Source: Gammaproteobacteria bacterium (GTDB lineage Bacteria > Pseudomonadota > Gammaproteobacteria > Pseudomonadales > Halomonadaceae). Taken from it: 11,732 nt of DNA. Both the position numbers and the translations under genes were made by a program. The notes below the pieces were generated by a model. The model was not told the DNA's origin and ran no database searches. It saw only the letters and a program-made list of their open reading frames with translations. This document shows, one piece after another, positions 1 to 8,358 of this stretch (the first letter of the stretch is position 1; each line of letters opens with the position of its first letter). Location of the stretch: contig JAMCZP010000140.1 of NCBI GenBank assembly GCA_023485185.1, forward strand, positions 1 through 11,732. Reading direction: 5' to 3'.

Positions 1-111
1 GGCGTGCCCCGTCTCTCATAACCCTAACTTCTCGAACCGCCCGGTGCGGACCCGCATGCCGGGTGGTGTGGCAGGGGACCGGTCAGCCATGCTGACCGCC
101 CCTATGCCGAT
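1..111 (+). mobile_element. Group II intron, 3' end (domains V and VI), partial
   Basis: The bases fold as the end of a bacterial group II intron. Domain V is at about 36-67: 37-44 pair with 59-66, a two-base bulge (57-58) follows, then 45-48 pair with 53-56 around a four-base loop. The lower stem carries CGC at 38-40 with a G-U wobble (39/64), the catalytic triad form known from class C introns. Domain VI is at 70-108: GGCA (70-73) pairs with TGCC (105-108), GGGG (74-77) with CCCC (99-102), and a seven-base helix 81-87/91-97 caps it. T103-A104 bulge between the first two helices, so A104 is the likely branch point, seven bases before a 3' end at GAT (109-111). The intron-encoded reverse transcriptase would lie upstream, outside the window. 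The fold is seen directly; the class assignment is inferred. Confidence 0.82.
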
Positions 112-162
112 GTTCTATAGGTGAGCCCTGGGTATTAGTTGTCAATAACCTGTGGATTAAAA

Positions 163-209
163 ATACCACATATGCTTGAATTGATTTTCTGATGGTCTAT
201 ATATAGTAT
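163..209 (+). promoter_or_regulatory. Pair of NrdR boxes upstream of nrdHIEF
   Basis: The box at 194-209 contains CTATATATAG (197-206), a full match to the palindromic core of the NrdR consensus (acaCwAtATaTwGtgt). A much weaker box at 163-178 keeps the central ATAT and the first C, and starts exactly 31 bp earlier. NrdR sites of bacterial nrd operons typically sit as two boxes about three helical turns apart, so the spacing supports the weak partner. NrdR is the ATP/dATP-sensing repressor of ribonucleotide reductase genes. The downstream box overlaps the best -10 candidate, which fits repression by blocking RNA polymerase. Confidence 0.75.
176..203 (+). promoter_or_regulatory. Probable sigma-70 promoter of nrdHIEF
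   Basis: TTGAAT (176-181) and TATATA (198-203) are separated by 16 bp and resemble -35 and -10 elements. An alternative pair is TTGATT (181-186) with TAGTAT (204-209) at 17 bp. Both choices place the -10 inside the strong NrdR box and the start of transcription near 210-216, before the leader hairpin. The exact start cannot be fixed from sequence. Confidence 0.5.
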
Positions 210-227
210 GCGTTGTGTTTTCAAAAG

Positions 228-254
228 GGGTAGAGCACTAGATGTGCTCTACCC
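228..254 (+). other. Perfect 11-bp leader hairpin of nrdHIEF
   Basis: Bases 228-238 and 244-254 are exact inverted complements around a five-base loop (239-243). The element sits in the presumed 5' leader, about 20 bases before the nrdH ribosome binding site. It is not followed by a T-run on the plus strand, so it is not a normal intrinsic terminator there. The nine bases AAAAGGGGT occur just at its 5' edge (223-231) and again at the nrdH Shine-Dalgarno (271-279). The ACCC of the 3' arm could therefore also pair with the ribosome binding site. Regulation by this hairpin is inference. Confidence 0.6.
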
Positions 255-284
255 GAAAAATGCCGCTATGAAAAGGGGTCACCC

Positions 285-506
285 ATGGAAATTCAGATTT
301 ATAGCAAGCCTGCGTGCGTTCAATGTACCGCTACTTACCGTGCTTTAGACAAACATGGTCTTGATTATACGGTTATCGATATCACCGCTGAGTCAGGCGC
401 TCAAGAAGAAGTGGAAGCGTTGGGTTATCGTCAGCTGCCCGTCGTTGTCGTGGGTGAGAATCACTGGTCAGGTTTCCGCCCAGACCGTATTCAAGCACTG
501 GCCTAG
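285..506 (+). CDS. nrdH: NrdH glutaredoxin-like redoxin
   Basis: This 73-residue protein is a thioredoxin-fold redoxin that passes electrons to the NrdE subunit of class Ib ribonucleotide reductase; in this family the electrons come from thioredoxin reductase rather than glutathione. The redox pair is CVQC at residues 11-14. The C-terminal WSGFRPD motif, typical of NrdH and absent from ordinary glutaredoxins, lies at about residues 61-67. Length is normal for the family. ATG 285 follows a good Shine-Dalgarno (GGGG, 275-278) with six bases between. It is the first gene of nrdHIEF, with 11 bases to the first possible nrdI start and 38 to the preferred one. Control by NrdR is expected from the boxes upstream. 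Confidence 0.95.
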   Translation: MEIQIYSKPACVQCTATYRALDKHGLDYTVIDITAESGAQEEVEALGYRQLPVVVVGENHWSGFRPDRIQALA

Positions 507-544
507 AGGTCACTGCGATGCTGGCAAGTTGCCCAGAGACACCT

Positions 545-952
545 ATGGCCAGCAGTTTGGTTTATTTCTCTACTAAGTCAGGCAATACCCATCGTTTTGT
601 AGAAAAGCTTGGCTTTGCCGCCAAGCGTCTGCCACTAGGCCGAGATGAACCTGTTTTACAGGTTACCCAGCCCTATATTTTAATTACCCCTACCTATGGT
701 GGGGGAAGTGCGCAGGGGGCAGTGCCTAAGCAGGTGATTCATTTTCTAAACGACACGCATAACCGCAACCTCCTGCGCGGGGTGATTGCAGCGGGAAATA
801 CTAATTTTGGTGATGCGTATGGTCTGGCTGGGCGTATTATCGCGGAAAAGTGCAGCGTGCCGCTGCTGTATCGATTTGAACTGTTGGGCACTGATGAAGA
901 TGTCGCCAGGGTTCGCAAAGGAGTAGAAGAGTTTTGGAAACGACAAGCGTAG
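545..952 (+). CDS. nrdI: NrdI flavodoxin-like class Ib RNR activator
   Basis: NrdI is a small FMN protein that supplies the oxidant used to assemble the dimanganese-tyrosyl radical cofactor in NrdF. The FMN phosphate loop is visible as [10 protein letters not shown] near the N-terminus. The family-typical TYGGG stretch and the later [10 protein letters not shown] and [10 protein letters not shown] segments align by eye with E. coli NrdI. Two starts are possible in the same frame. ATG 518 has the better Shine-Dalgarno (AGAGG, 505-509) and gives 144 residues. ATG 545, with a weaker AGAG, gives 135 residues and begins MASSLVYFS, matching the length and N-terminus of the E. coli protein (136 residues). 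I chose 545 on homology; 518 cannot be excluded. The 3' end overlaps nrdE by 19 bases. Confidence 0.93.
   Translation: MASSLVYFSTKSGNTHRFVEKLGFAAKRLPLGRDEPVLQVTQPYILITPTYGGGSAQGAVPKQVIHFLNDTHNRNLLRGVIAAGNTNFGDAYGLAGRIIAEKCSVPLLYRFELLGTDEDVARVRKGVEEFWKRQA
917..936 (+). promoter_or_regulatory. Shine-Dalgarno and TTG start of nrdE
   Basis: AAAGGAG (917-923) lies ten bases before TTG 934 and is inside the end of nrdI. It decides the nrdE start: no ATG or GTG in frame sits near it, and TTG gives an N-terminal leader comparable in length to E. coli NrdE. A rare start codon behind a strong site, with gene overlap, suggests coupling of NrdE synthesis to NrdI. Confidence 0.7.
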
Positions 953-3114
953 CCACCACTAAAAATGTTGAGGCAAAACGGCCTGCGGCGACTTCTGAAG
1001 CGCGTACATTGGATTACCATGCGCTTAACGCTATGCTCAATCTGTACGGCACCGACGGTGAGTTACAGCTAGGCAAAGACCGTGAAGCGGCCCGCCAGTA
1101 CTTTTTGCAACACGTTAATCAGAACACGGTGTTCTTCCACTCGCTGGAAGAAAAGCTCGATTACCTAGTGGAAGAGCAGTATTACGAAGCCGAGATGCTG
1201 GCGCAGTACAGCTTTGCCTTTATTAAGGCACTGTTCGAGCAAGCCTATGCGTATAAATTTCGCTTCCCTAGTTTCCTGGGCGCCTTCAAGTACTACACCA
1301 GCTACACGCTGAAGACCTTTGACGGCAAGCGCTATTTAGAGCGCTATGAAGACCGTGTTTGCATGGTCGCACTGACCCTGGCGCGTGGCGAGGAAGGGCT
1401 GGCCAAGTCGTTAGTGGACGAAATCATCAGCGGCCGTTTCCAGCCAGCGACCCCGACGTTCTTGAATTGCGGTAAGCAGCAGCGTGGCGAGCTGGTGTCA
1501 TGCTTCTTACTGCGTATTGAAGATAATATGGAGTCGATTGGTCGTTCGATTAACTCCGCCCTGCAGCTCTCCAAGCGTGGTGGAGGCGTTGCGTTTCTGC
1601 TCACCAATATTCGTGAGTCTGGTGCTCCCATTAAGCGGATCGAGAACCAGTCATCGGGCATTATCCCGATCATGAAACTGCTAGAAGATGCTTTCTCTTA
1701 CGCCAACCAACTGGGTGCTCGTCAGGGTGCCGGGGCGGTTTATTTAAACGCTCATCACCCTGATATCCTACGCTTTTTGGATACCAAGCGGGAAAACGCC
1801 GACGAGAAAGTGCGTATCAAGACGCTCTCATTGGGCGTTACGATTCCAGATATCACCTTTGAATTAGCCAAGCGCAACGACGATATGTACCTGTTCTCAC
1901 CCTATGACGTGGAGCGCGTTTACGGCGTCGCGTTTGGTGATATCAGCGTTACCGAGAAGTACCATGAAATGGTCGCGGATGCGCGTATTCGCAAGCACAA
2001 GATCAATGCCCGGGCATTTTTCCAAGTGCTGGCAGAGCTACAGTTTGAGTCGGGCTATCCGTATATCATGTTTGAAGACACGGTTAATCGCGCCAACCCG
2101 ATTGCCGGTCGCATTAATATGAGCAACCTTTGCTCAGAGATTTTGCAGGTTAATACGCCTACCGAGTACGACGACGACTTGGGCTATCGAAAAATCGGTC
2201 AGGACATCTCCTGTAACCTGGGCTCCATGAATATTGCCAAGGTGATGGATTCAGGCGATATCGGCACCAGTGTGGAAATCGCTATTCGCGGCCTAACGGC
2301 AGTGTCAGAGATGAGCAACCTGCGCAGCGTACCGTCGATTGCCGAAGGAAATGCGAAGTCCCGGGCGATTGGTTTGGGTCAGATGAACCTGCATGGCTAC
2401 CTGGCGCGTGAGCATATCTACTACGGCTCTGATGAAGGGTTGGACTTTACCAATCTCTACTTCTACTGCGTTGCCTTCCATGCCATCCGGGCGTCTAACC
2501 GCTTAGCCATTGAGCATAACGATACGTTCGCGGATTTCGCCAACTCTACCTACGCCTCGGGTGAGTTTTTTACTAAATATATCGAGCAGGCGTGGTTGCC
2601 GCGCACCGACAAAGTGCGTGATCTTTTTGAGCGCAGTGGTATTGCACTGCCAACCCAAGATGATTGGCAGGAACTGAAAGCCTCGGTGATGGCTCACGGT
2701 TTATACAACCGTAACCTGCAGGCCGTGCCGCCAACGGGCTCAATCTCCTATATCAACAACTCCACCTCCAGTATTCACCCGGTGGCGGCGAGAATCGAGA
2801 TCCGTAAAGAGGGCAAGTTGGGGCGTGTTTATTACCCTGCACCGTTCCTCAATGAGGCGAATTTTGACTACTTCCAGGACGCCTATGAAATTGGCCCTGA
2901 GAAAATTATCGATACCTACGCGGAAGCCTCGCAGCACGTTGACCAGGGCCTATCATTAACGCTGTTCTTCCCTGATACCGCTAGCACGCGGGATATCAAC
3001 AAAGCGCAGATTTACGCTTGGCGGAAGGGGATCAAAACCCTTTACTACATCCGCCTGCGTCAAAGCGCTTTAGAAGGTACCGAGGTAGAAGGTTGCGTCT
3101 CCTGCACGCTATAA
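934..3114 (+). CDS. nrdE: Class Ib ribonucleoside-diphosphate reductase, alpha subunit
   Basis: NrdE is the catalytic subunit that reduces ribonucleoside diphosphates to deoxy forms. At 726 residues it is close to E. coli NrdE (714) and lacks the long N-terminal ATP-cone of class Ia, as expected for Ib. Visible active-site residues are Cys190 (LVSCFLL), the finger-loop N398-C400-E402 (NLCSE), and Cys427 (DISCNLGS), which would form the reducible pair with Cys190. The radical-transfer tyrosines are Tyr704-Tyr705 (YYIRLR). The C-terminal CVSC (721-724) is the swinging dithiol reduced by NrdH. No frameshift or lost key residue is seen. Translation starts at TTG 934 behind AAAGGAG and overlaps nrdI. 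A 131-base gap separates it from nrdF, unusually long for this operon. Confidence 0.97.
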   Translation: METTSVATTKNVEAKRPAATSEARTLDYHALNAMLNLYGTDGELQLGKDREAARQYFLQHVNQNTVFFHSLEEKLDYLVEEQYYEAEMLAQYSFAFIKALFEQAYAYKFRFPSFLGAFKYYTSYTLKTFDGKRYLERYEDRVCMVALTLARGEEGLAKSLVDEIISGRFQPATPTFLNCGKQQRGELVSCFLLRIEDNMESIGRSINSALQLSKRGGGVAFLLTNIRESGAPIKRIENQSSGIIPIMKLLEDAFSYANQLGARQGAGAVYLNAHHPDILRFLDTKRENADEKVRIKTLSLGVTIPDITFELAKRNDDMYLFSPYDVERVYGVAFGDISVTEKYHEMVADARIRKHKINARAFFQVLAELQFESGYPYIMFEDTVNRANPIAGRINMSNLCSEILQVNTPTEYDDDLGYRKIGQDISCNLGSMNIAKVMDSGDIGTSVEIAIRGLTAVSEMSNLRSVPSIAEGNAKSRAIGLGQMNLHGYLAREHIYYGSDEGLDFTNLYFYCVAFHAIRASNRLAIEHNDTFADFANSTYASGEFFTKYIEQAWLPRTDKVRDLFERSGIALPTQDDWQELKASVMAHGLYNRNLQAVPPTGSISYINNSTSSIHPVAARIEIRKEGKLGRVYYPAPFLNEANFDYFQDAYEIGPEKIIDTYAEASQHVDQGLSLTLFFPDTASTRDINKAQIYAWRKGIKTLYYIRLRQSALEGTEVEGCVSCTL

Positions 3115-3149
3115 CCGTTAGGTGACTTAAGCCCGGCGTCAGTTATTGA

Positions 3150-4217
<1,068 letters not shown>

Positions 4218-4273
4218 ATAGAAGCTAATACAGGCAGCCAGTTAAGTAATGCAGTGAGTCCGACGGTGATAAT

Positions 4274-4307
4274 AAAAAGCGGGAGTTCAAAAGAGCTCCC
4301 GCTTTTT
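4274..4307 (+). terminator. Intrinsic terminator after nrdF
   Basis: Bases 4274-4288 pair with 4293-4307 over 15 pairs (one G-U) around an AAAA loop. The GC core GCGGGAG/CTCCCGC is flanked by A5 on the left and T5 on the right. It therefore has the form of a rho-independent terminator and, being nearly symmetrical, would also work on the minus strand. It closes nrdHIEF and insulates the TonB2 operon. Confidence 0.95.
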
Positions 4308-4337
4308 GTGGTTATGAGAAAGCGTTGTATGGATGTT

Positions 4338-4356
4338 AATGATAAATATTGTCATT
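4338..4356 (+). promoter_or_regulatory. Fur box of the TonB2 operon
   Basis: The 15-base core 4340-4354 (TGATAAA-T-ATTGTCA) matches 12 of 14 defined positions of the 7-1-7 Fur consensus TGATAATnATTATCA. The palindrome extends to AATGA...TCATT at 4338-4356. It lies 114 bases before the first gene of an operon whose job is energising TonB-dependent uptake. Iron repression by Fur is the natural reading. The palindrome is seen; binding is inferred. Confidence 0.75.
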
Positions 4357-4376
4357 TATTATATTAGTGGTAGGCT
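4349..4376 (+). promoter_or_regulatory. Possible promoter of the TonB2 operon
   Basis: TTGTCA (4349-4354) is a good -35 and lies inside the Fur box. The -10 at the right distance, TAGGCT (4371-4376, 16-bp spacer), keeps only the key T, A and final T. TATATT at 4360-4365 is a better hexamer but has no good -35. The real start needs mapping. Confidence 0.35.
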
Positions 4377-4425
4377 AGACGGCGCAAAAGATAAACGCAA
4401 ATCGTTCGTATACCTAATTAGCTTT

Positions 4426-4449
4426 TAGCGGCAGTGCAACTGCCCGCTA
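4426..4449 (+). other. Leader hairpin before the DUF3450 gene
   Basis: Bases 4426-4435 pair with 4439-4449 over ten pairs with C4443 bulged and a GCA loop. It ends seven bases before the ACGGAG ribosome binding site (4457-4462). There is no T-run, so it is not an intrinsic terminator. It may affect translation or stability of the operon mRNA; that role is inference. Confidence 0.45.
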
Positions 4450-4469
4450 CTCAGTGACGGAGTGTTGAC

Positions 4470-5252
4470 GTGCTGAACAGGCCTTTCTTTGCCTTGCGTG
4501 GATGGTGGCTAGCAGGAGTGCTGGCCAGTGGCACGCTATTGGCAAGTGACGAAGCAGTGGCTCAAGCGGCCGATAGTGTGGAAGCCCAGCAATCCCAGGC
4601 GGCACTTCAGCAGCAAATTGATGCTGCTGATGAGCAAACCCGCGAGCAGTTGGAAGAGTTACGCCGCTTAGAGCGCGAAACTCGCCAGATGAATGCAGAT
4701 AATGCTTCCTTGGCCGGGCGTTTAGCTGAAGAAGCTGAGCGCCAGCAGCGTTTAGCCACTGCATTAGATACCCTCGAAGAGACGCGCGCAGCACTTCCCG
4801 AGATTGAGCAGAATATGGCTGAGCAACTCACTCATTGGATCGAGGGTGATTTGCCCTTTCTACACGATGAGCGTTTAGCGCGTGTTCAACGCCAGCCAGA
4901 CCAGCAGGGTGCTAATACCATTGAGCGTATTAATGGGCTGCTCGAAGCGTGGCGGGTTGAGCTCGATTATGGCCGTGATATTGACAGCTGGCGTGGTCGT
5001 TTGCGCCAAGAAGAGCGCACCCGTGAAGTGGATTTTCTGCGTATTGGGCGCATTGGCTTTTATTACCTAGCGCCGGACGGCCGTGAAGGCGGTGTATGGG
5101 ATGCAGAAGCGGGCACTTGGCAGCCGTTAGATGATAACTACCTGCGTGAGGTGCGCAATGGGCTGCGCATGGCAGAAGATCAGCGTGCTCCAGGCCTGTT
5201 AACGTTACCGCTCTCAATTAGCGTGAACGACCAGCAGGGAGAGCAACAGTGA
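4470..5252 (+). CDS. DUF3450 family periplasmic protein of TonB2 operon
   Basis: The 260-residue product has an N-terminal signal (hydrophobic residues about 8-26, cleavage probably after AVAQA near residue 33), so it is exported. Residues about 36-105 are rich in Gln, Glu, Leu and Ala in heptad-like order and should form a coiled coil. The C-terminal part carries the HWIEGDLPFLHDER and RIGFYYLAPDGREGGVWD segments that I associate with DUF3450. Genes of this family precede the TtpC-ExbB2-ExbD2-TonB2 cluster in Vibrio and relatives; their biochemical role is not established. It starts at GTG 4470 behind ACGGAG, and its stop overlaps the next start by four bases (GTGA). A supporting role in TonB2 assembly is inferred from context. 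Confidence 0.85.
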   Translation: MLNRPFFALRGWWLAGVLASGTLLASDEAVAQAADSVEAQQSQAALQQQIDAADEQTREQLEELRRLERETRQMNADNASLAGRLAEEAERQQRLATALDTLEETRAALPEIEQNMAEQLTHWIEGDLPFLHDERLARVQRQPDQQGANTIERINGLLEAWRVELDYGRDIDSWRGRLRQEERTREVDFLRIGRIGFYYLAPDGREGGVWDAEAGTWQPLDDNYLREVRNGLRMAEDQRAPGLLTLPLSISVNDQQGEQQ

Positions 5253-6640
5253 GCCGTTACTGCCTACCTACTTATTATCTCGACATTCGCCGTCTTGGCT
5301 ACACCTGCGCGCTAATGATGCTGATGGCAATCAGTGGCGTTTCGCTGGCGCAAACCGATAGCGGTAATTCACTACGTGAAGCCCGTGAGGCTGCTGAGGC
5401 GCGTGATCAGCAGCGTTTGATGAGCTTTTTGGATGATCAGCAAGCGTTAGAAGCCGCGTTGGAGCAGGCGCGCAGCGAGCATGAAGACGCTCAGCAGCAG
5501 TATGATGATCTAGAGGCTCAGCAGGCAGAGCAAACCCAGCTAGCGAGCGAGCTGTCTGGGCGCCAAGCTGAGCAGGGCGAAGCGCTGTCGGGTTTGTTGG
5601 CTAATCTTGCTCGGCACAGTTCAGAAATACGCAATGCATTAGGCGTCGATAGTCTATTAACCCTGGATGAAGATGCGCTTCCGCCGCGTTTAGATGAAGT
5701 TGAAGTACTTGAGCGCCATCAATTAGAAACCATGGTTGATCGCCTGGCGGCTTTAACTGCCCGTACTGGGCGCGCTCAGCGCCTTGAACTACCGGTTGCG
5801 GATGCCAACGGCGATGTGGTGCCTCGTGAGCTGGTTCAGCTTGGCGATTTTGCTGCTTTTACTGACAGTGAGTTGCTTCAGCGTAACGAAAGCGATGGCA
5901 GTTTGGCAGTGATGCCGCGCACGCCGCAGGAAATTGGTGGGCTGATACCTGCCTACTATCAGGGCGAAAGCGCTGTGTTTGCCATCGACCCTACTCAAGG
6001 CAGCGTGCTACAGGCATTGACCCAGCGTCCCAGTTTATGGGAGCGCTTCCAGCAAGGTGGCTATGTAGGCTACGTGGTTGTGGCACTGGGTATTTTGGGC
6101 TTGATCGTAGGCTTGAGTCAGTACTTGTATCTTGTGCTAGTGAGCGTGCGCGTTCACCGCCAGCGCCAAACCCTTGATCAGTTGCAACCCAATAACCCGC
6201 TGGGCCGTGTGTTACTGCGTTTTGAGGGCATGGATAAACATCAAACGCCAGAAGCACTAGAGGCGCGGCTGGATGAAGCCGTACTGGCCGAACTTCCGCG
6301 CTTAGAGCGTAGCCAGCCGATTGTAAAACTGCTTGCTGCAATTGCACCGCTACTCGGCCTGTTAGGTACAGTGACGGGCATGATCGTGACTTTCCAGGCG
6401 ATTACCGTGTTTGGCACCGGAGACCCGCAATTAATGGCGGGCGGTATTAGCCAGGCCTTAGTCACAACCGTATTGGGCCTCATTACCGCCGTTCCACTAC
6501 TGTTTGTGCAAACGGCATTGGCAGGCCGCAGCCGCTACTTAACCCATGTCATTGAAGGGCAGGCGAGCGCCACGTTGGCTGATCATCTGGAATCACAATC
6601 ATCTATTAATTCACCCATTCACACGCCTGCGGTGACTTAA
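5249..6640 (+). CDS. ttpC: TtpC-like MotA/TolQ/ExbB proton channel protein with periplasmic coiled coil
   Basis: At 463 residues this is far longer than ordinary ExbB. A signal-like segment (about 15-35, ending SLAQ) leads into a long periplasmic coiled-coil region (about 40-140) and a linker. The MotA/TolQ/ExbB channel domain follows, with membrane segments near 272-298, 361-385 and 402-424 and the LLGLLGTVTGMIVTF signature. This layout is that of TtpC, the extra ExbB-like subunit needed by Vibrio TonB2 systems. It probably helps couple proton flow to TonB, possibly by reaching across the periplasm with its N-terminal part. GTG 5249 follows AGGGAGAG (5236-5243) and overlaps the preceding gene. 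One base separates it from exbB. Family is certain; the TtpC equivalence rests on architecture and gene order. Confidence 0.9.
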   Translation: MSRYCLPTYYLDIRRLGYTCALMMLMAISGVSLAQTDSGNSLREAREAAEARDQQRLMSFLDDQQALEAALEQARSEHEDAQQQYDDLEAQQAEQTQLASELSGRQAEQGEALSGLLANLARHSSEIRNALGVDSLLTLDEDALPPRLDEVEVLERHQLETMVDRLAALTARTGRAQRLELPVADANGDVVPRELVQLGDFAAFTDSELLQRNESDGSLAVMPRTPQEIGGLIPAYYQGESAVFAIDPTQGSVLQALTQRPSLWERFQQGGYVGYVVVALGILGLIVGLSQYLYLVLVSVRVHRQRQTLDQLQPNNPLGRVLLRFEGMDKHQTPEALEARLDEAVLAELPRLERSQPIVKLLAAIAPLLGLLGTVTGMIVTFQAITVFGTGDPQLMAGGISQALVTTVLGLITAVPLLFVQTALAGRSRYLTHVIEGQASATLADHLESQSSINSPIHTPAVT

Positions 6641-6641
6641 C

Positions 6642-7184
6642 ATGTCCACTCTTCCTCTTTGGCTTGAGCCGGTTGAGCGTTTAGTGGAGGCGGGCGGTGC
6701 CGTGCTCGTCGTGCTGGCAGTGGTGGCCGTGCTGGTATTTGCCATGGCCATGGAGCGTTGGTGGTATTACCGAATGACTTGGCGCATCGCGCGTCGCCAG
6801 TTATTGCGCCGCTGGGCAGCGCGTAGCGACCACCGCAGTTGGAGTGCGCGCACGTTGCGTCATGTTTGGGCCGAGGCCCTGGTAGCCAAGCTGCGTAAGC
6901 CGTTGCCGTGGCTAAAGCTTCTGGTAGCCCTGTGTCCGTTACTAGGCTTGTTAGGCACGGTAACCGGCATGATTAGTGTATTCGACAGCCTTTCGCTGAG
7001 TGAGACTCACCAAGCGCGCGCCATGGCTGATGGTGTTGCCCGGGCAACGCTGCCGACCTTGACCGGCATGGCCATCGCCGTTGTGGGGCTTTTATTTATT
7101 AGTCGTTTAGAGCACGTCATTCGTCGTGAAGATCAGCGGCTGCATGATCGCTTAGCGCGGGCAGTGGAGGAGAGTGATGCGTAG
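6642..7184 (+). CDS. exbB: ExbB-type proton channel subunit (ExbB2)
   Basis: The 180-residue inner-membrane protein has three hydrophobic segments: about 16-37 (GAVLVVLAVVAVLVFAMAM), about 90-115 (LLVALCPLLGLLGTVTGMI), and about 133-155 (ATLPTLTGMAIAVVGLLFI). The LLGLLGTVTGMI and MADGVARATLPT stretches are MotA/TolQ/ExbB family signatures. ExbB pentamers surround ExbD and form the proton path that drives TonB. The short form without a long N-terminal extension is normal for ExbB2. It lies one base after the TtpC-like gene and overlaps exbD by eight bases, so the two are probably translated together. Confidence 0.93.
   Translation: MSTLPLWLEPVERLVEAGGAVLVVLAVVAVLVFAMAMERWWYYRMTWRIARRQLLRRWAARSDHRSWSARTLRHVWAEALVAKLRKPLPWLKLLVALCPLLGLLGTVTGMISVFDSLSLSETHQARAMADGVARATLPTLTGMAIAVVGLLFISRLEHVIRREDQRLHDRLARAVEESDA
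7166..7171 (+). promoter_or_regulatory. Shine-Dalgarno deciding the exbD start
   Basis: GGAGGA stands five bases before ATG 7177 but only two before GTG 7174. ATG 7177 is therefore the better start for exbD. Confidence 0.6.
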
Positions 7185-7584
7185 ACGCCGTTCTATAGAT
7201 GCCACGGCTGAGAGCAATGAGGTGAACCTGACTCCCATGCTTGACGTCGTATTTATCATGCTGATTTTCTTTATCGTGACCACCAGTTTTGTCAAGGAGA
7301 GTGGTGTAGAGATTAATCGCCCTGAATCTAGCGCCGCTACCCCTCGTCCGGATGCCCAGGTGCTGGTAGCGGTTTCTCCGGAAGGCGCGGTATGGGTAGA
7401 TGGCAGCCCAGTCGATATACACCGGGTTGGCCAACAGGTGGCTGAGATGTTAAGTGAAGATGGCTCAGTCGTTATTCAAGCGGATCGTGAGTCGACCACC
7501 GGGCTATTGATCGAGGTAATGGATCGCTTGCGTGAGGCGGGCGTCGATCAAATTGCGGTGGCGGCGAGTCGGAGTGGTTCATGA
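7177..7584 (+). CDS. exbD: ExbD-type biopolymer transport protein (ExbD2)
   Basis: ExbD has a short basic cytoplasmic tail (RRRR), one membrane helix (about 22-40, VVFIMLIFFIVTTSF) and a small periplasmic domain. Asp23 in LTPMLDVVF matches the essential proton-carrying aspartate of the ExbD/TolR family. Length (135 residues from ATG 7177) is standard. With ExbB it converts proton-motive force into TonB movement. The frame also offers GTG 7174, one codon earlier, but the ribosome binding site is too close to it. The stop overlaps the tonB start by four bases (ATGA). Confidence 0.94.
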   Translation: MRRRRSIDATAESNEVNLTPMLDVVFIMLIFFIVTTSFVKESGVEINRPESSAATPRPDAQVLVAVSPEGAVWVDGSPVDIHRVGQQVAEMLSEDGSVVIQADRESTTGLLIEVMDRLREAGVDQIAVAASRSGS

Positions 7585-8354
7585 TGCGTCACCTGCTTTC
7601 GTTACTGGGAGGTGTGGTACTCGCGGTAGGTTTATTCTGGCTGCTAGCACAGCTGGTGACGCCACCAGAACAGCCCCCTGAAGAACTGACCATGAGTATG
7701 GCCATGACCATGGTGGAAGCGCCCGAGGTGGCCCCAGAGCAAGAAGCGCCTGCGCCACAGCCCGTTCAGAGTGCTCCCCAGCAAGCGCCACCACCCATGC
7801 CAACGCCTGAGCCGCCACCGGTGGCCGATAGCGCGATTAGCATGCCGGAAGTTGAGCTTCCTGATGAGCCCGTTGAGCCCATTGAACTGGATAGTGAATT
7901 GCCTGAGCTAACGGAGGTGACGCCGGAGCCTCAGCCAGAACCAGAGCCAACACCAACGCCCGAGCCACCTCCTGAAGCGCCACCTGCGCCTGCGCCTACC
8001 CAGAGTGCTTCATCGGCGGCTTCGGATGCAGCGCCTGCTGAGCGCGAAGCGGCTCCGCAAGCTCAGCCCGCACCGTCGAATGAGCCGGTTAGCGTAGGTC
8101 AAGCCACACCGACCAGCCGGGTTAATCCAAGTTACCCCACCCGGGCGCAGCGGCGGGGCATGGAAGGCTTTGTAGAGGTGGCATTTATGATTCGTCGCGA
8201 TGGCAGTGTGGATGCCTCGTCTATAAGGGTAACCAATGCACAGCCCCGCCGGGTGTTTGAAGAGGCTGCCCAGGAGGCGATTGCCCAGTGGCAGTTTGAG
8301 CCCAGCGATCAGTTGCGCAATGCCACTCAGCGAATCGAGTTTCAGTTGAGGTAG
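7581..8354 (+). CDS. tonB: TonB energy transducer (TonB2 type)
   Basis: The 257-residue protein has an almost immediate membrane helix (about 5-25), then a long Pro/Glu-rich spacer (about 31-165) that can span the periplasm. A C-terminal TonB domain (about 178-257) begins near NPSYP (Tyr185-Pro186) and RRGMEGFVEV. It would contact the TonB box of outer-membrane receptors and pass on energy from ExbB/ExbD. The very short N-terminus before the helix is typical of TonB2 rather than E. coli TonB, and the SxxxH pattern of the E. coli helix is not evident. ATG 7581 has GGAG (7571-7574) six bases upstream; ATG 7584 is the alternative. It lies four bases before the TPR gene. Confidence 0.93.
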   Translation: MMRHLLSLLGGVVLAVGLFWLLAQLVTPPEQPPEELTMSMAMTMVEAPEVAPEQEAPAPQPVQSAPQQAPPPMPTPEPPPVADSAISMPEVELPDEPVEPIELDSELPELTEVTPEPQPEPEPTPTPEPPPEAPPAPAPTQSASSAASDAAPAEREAAPQAQPAPSNEPVSVGQATPTSRVNPSYPTRAQRRGMEGFVEVAFMIRRDGSVDASSIRVTNAQPRRVFEEAAQEAIAQWQFEPSDQLRNATQRIEFQLR

Positions 8355-8358
8355 CGTT

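Noticed and set aside
2..121. Open frame across the intron end (residues like NFSNRPVRTRMPGG)
   Set aside because: It is translated from the catalytic RNA fold of domains V and VI. The base pairing explains the sequence, and no ribosome site or start supports a protein.
228..254. Leader hairpin as an intrinsic terminator
   Set aside because: It is followed by GAAAAATG on the plus strand, with no T-run, and on the minus strand by only four T after CCCC. It lies between the promoter and nrdH, where a terminator would block the operon.
112..284. Cobalamin or other known riboswitch in front of the RNR genes
   Set aside because: No B12-box or other riboswitch core was recognised; NrdR boxes and a single hairpin account for what is visible.
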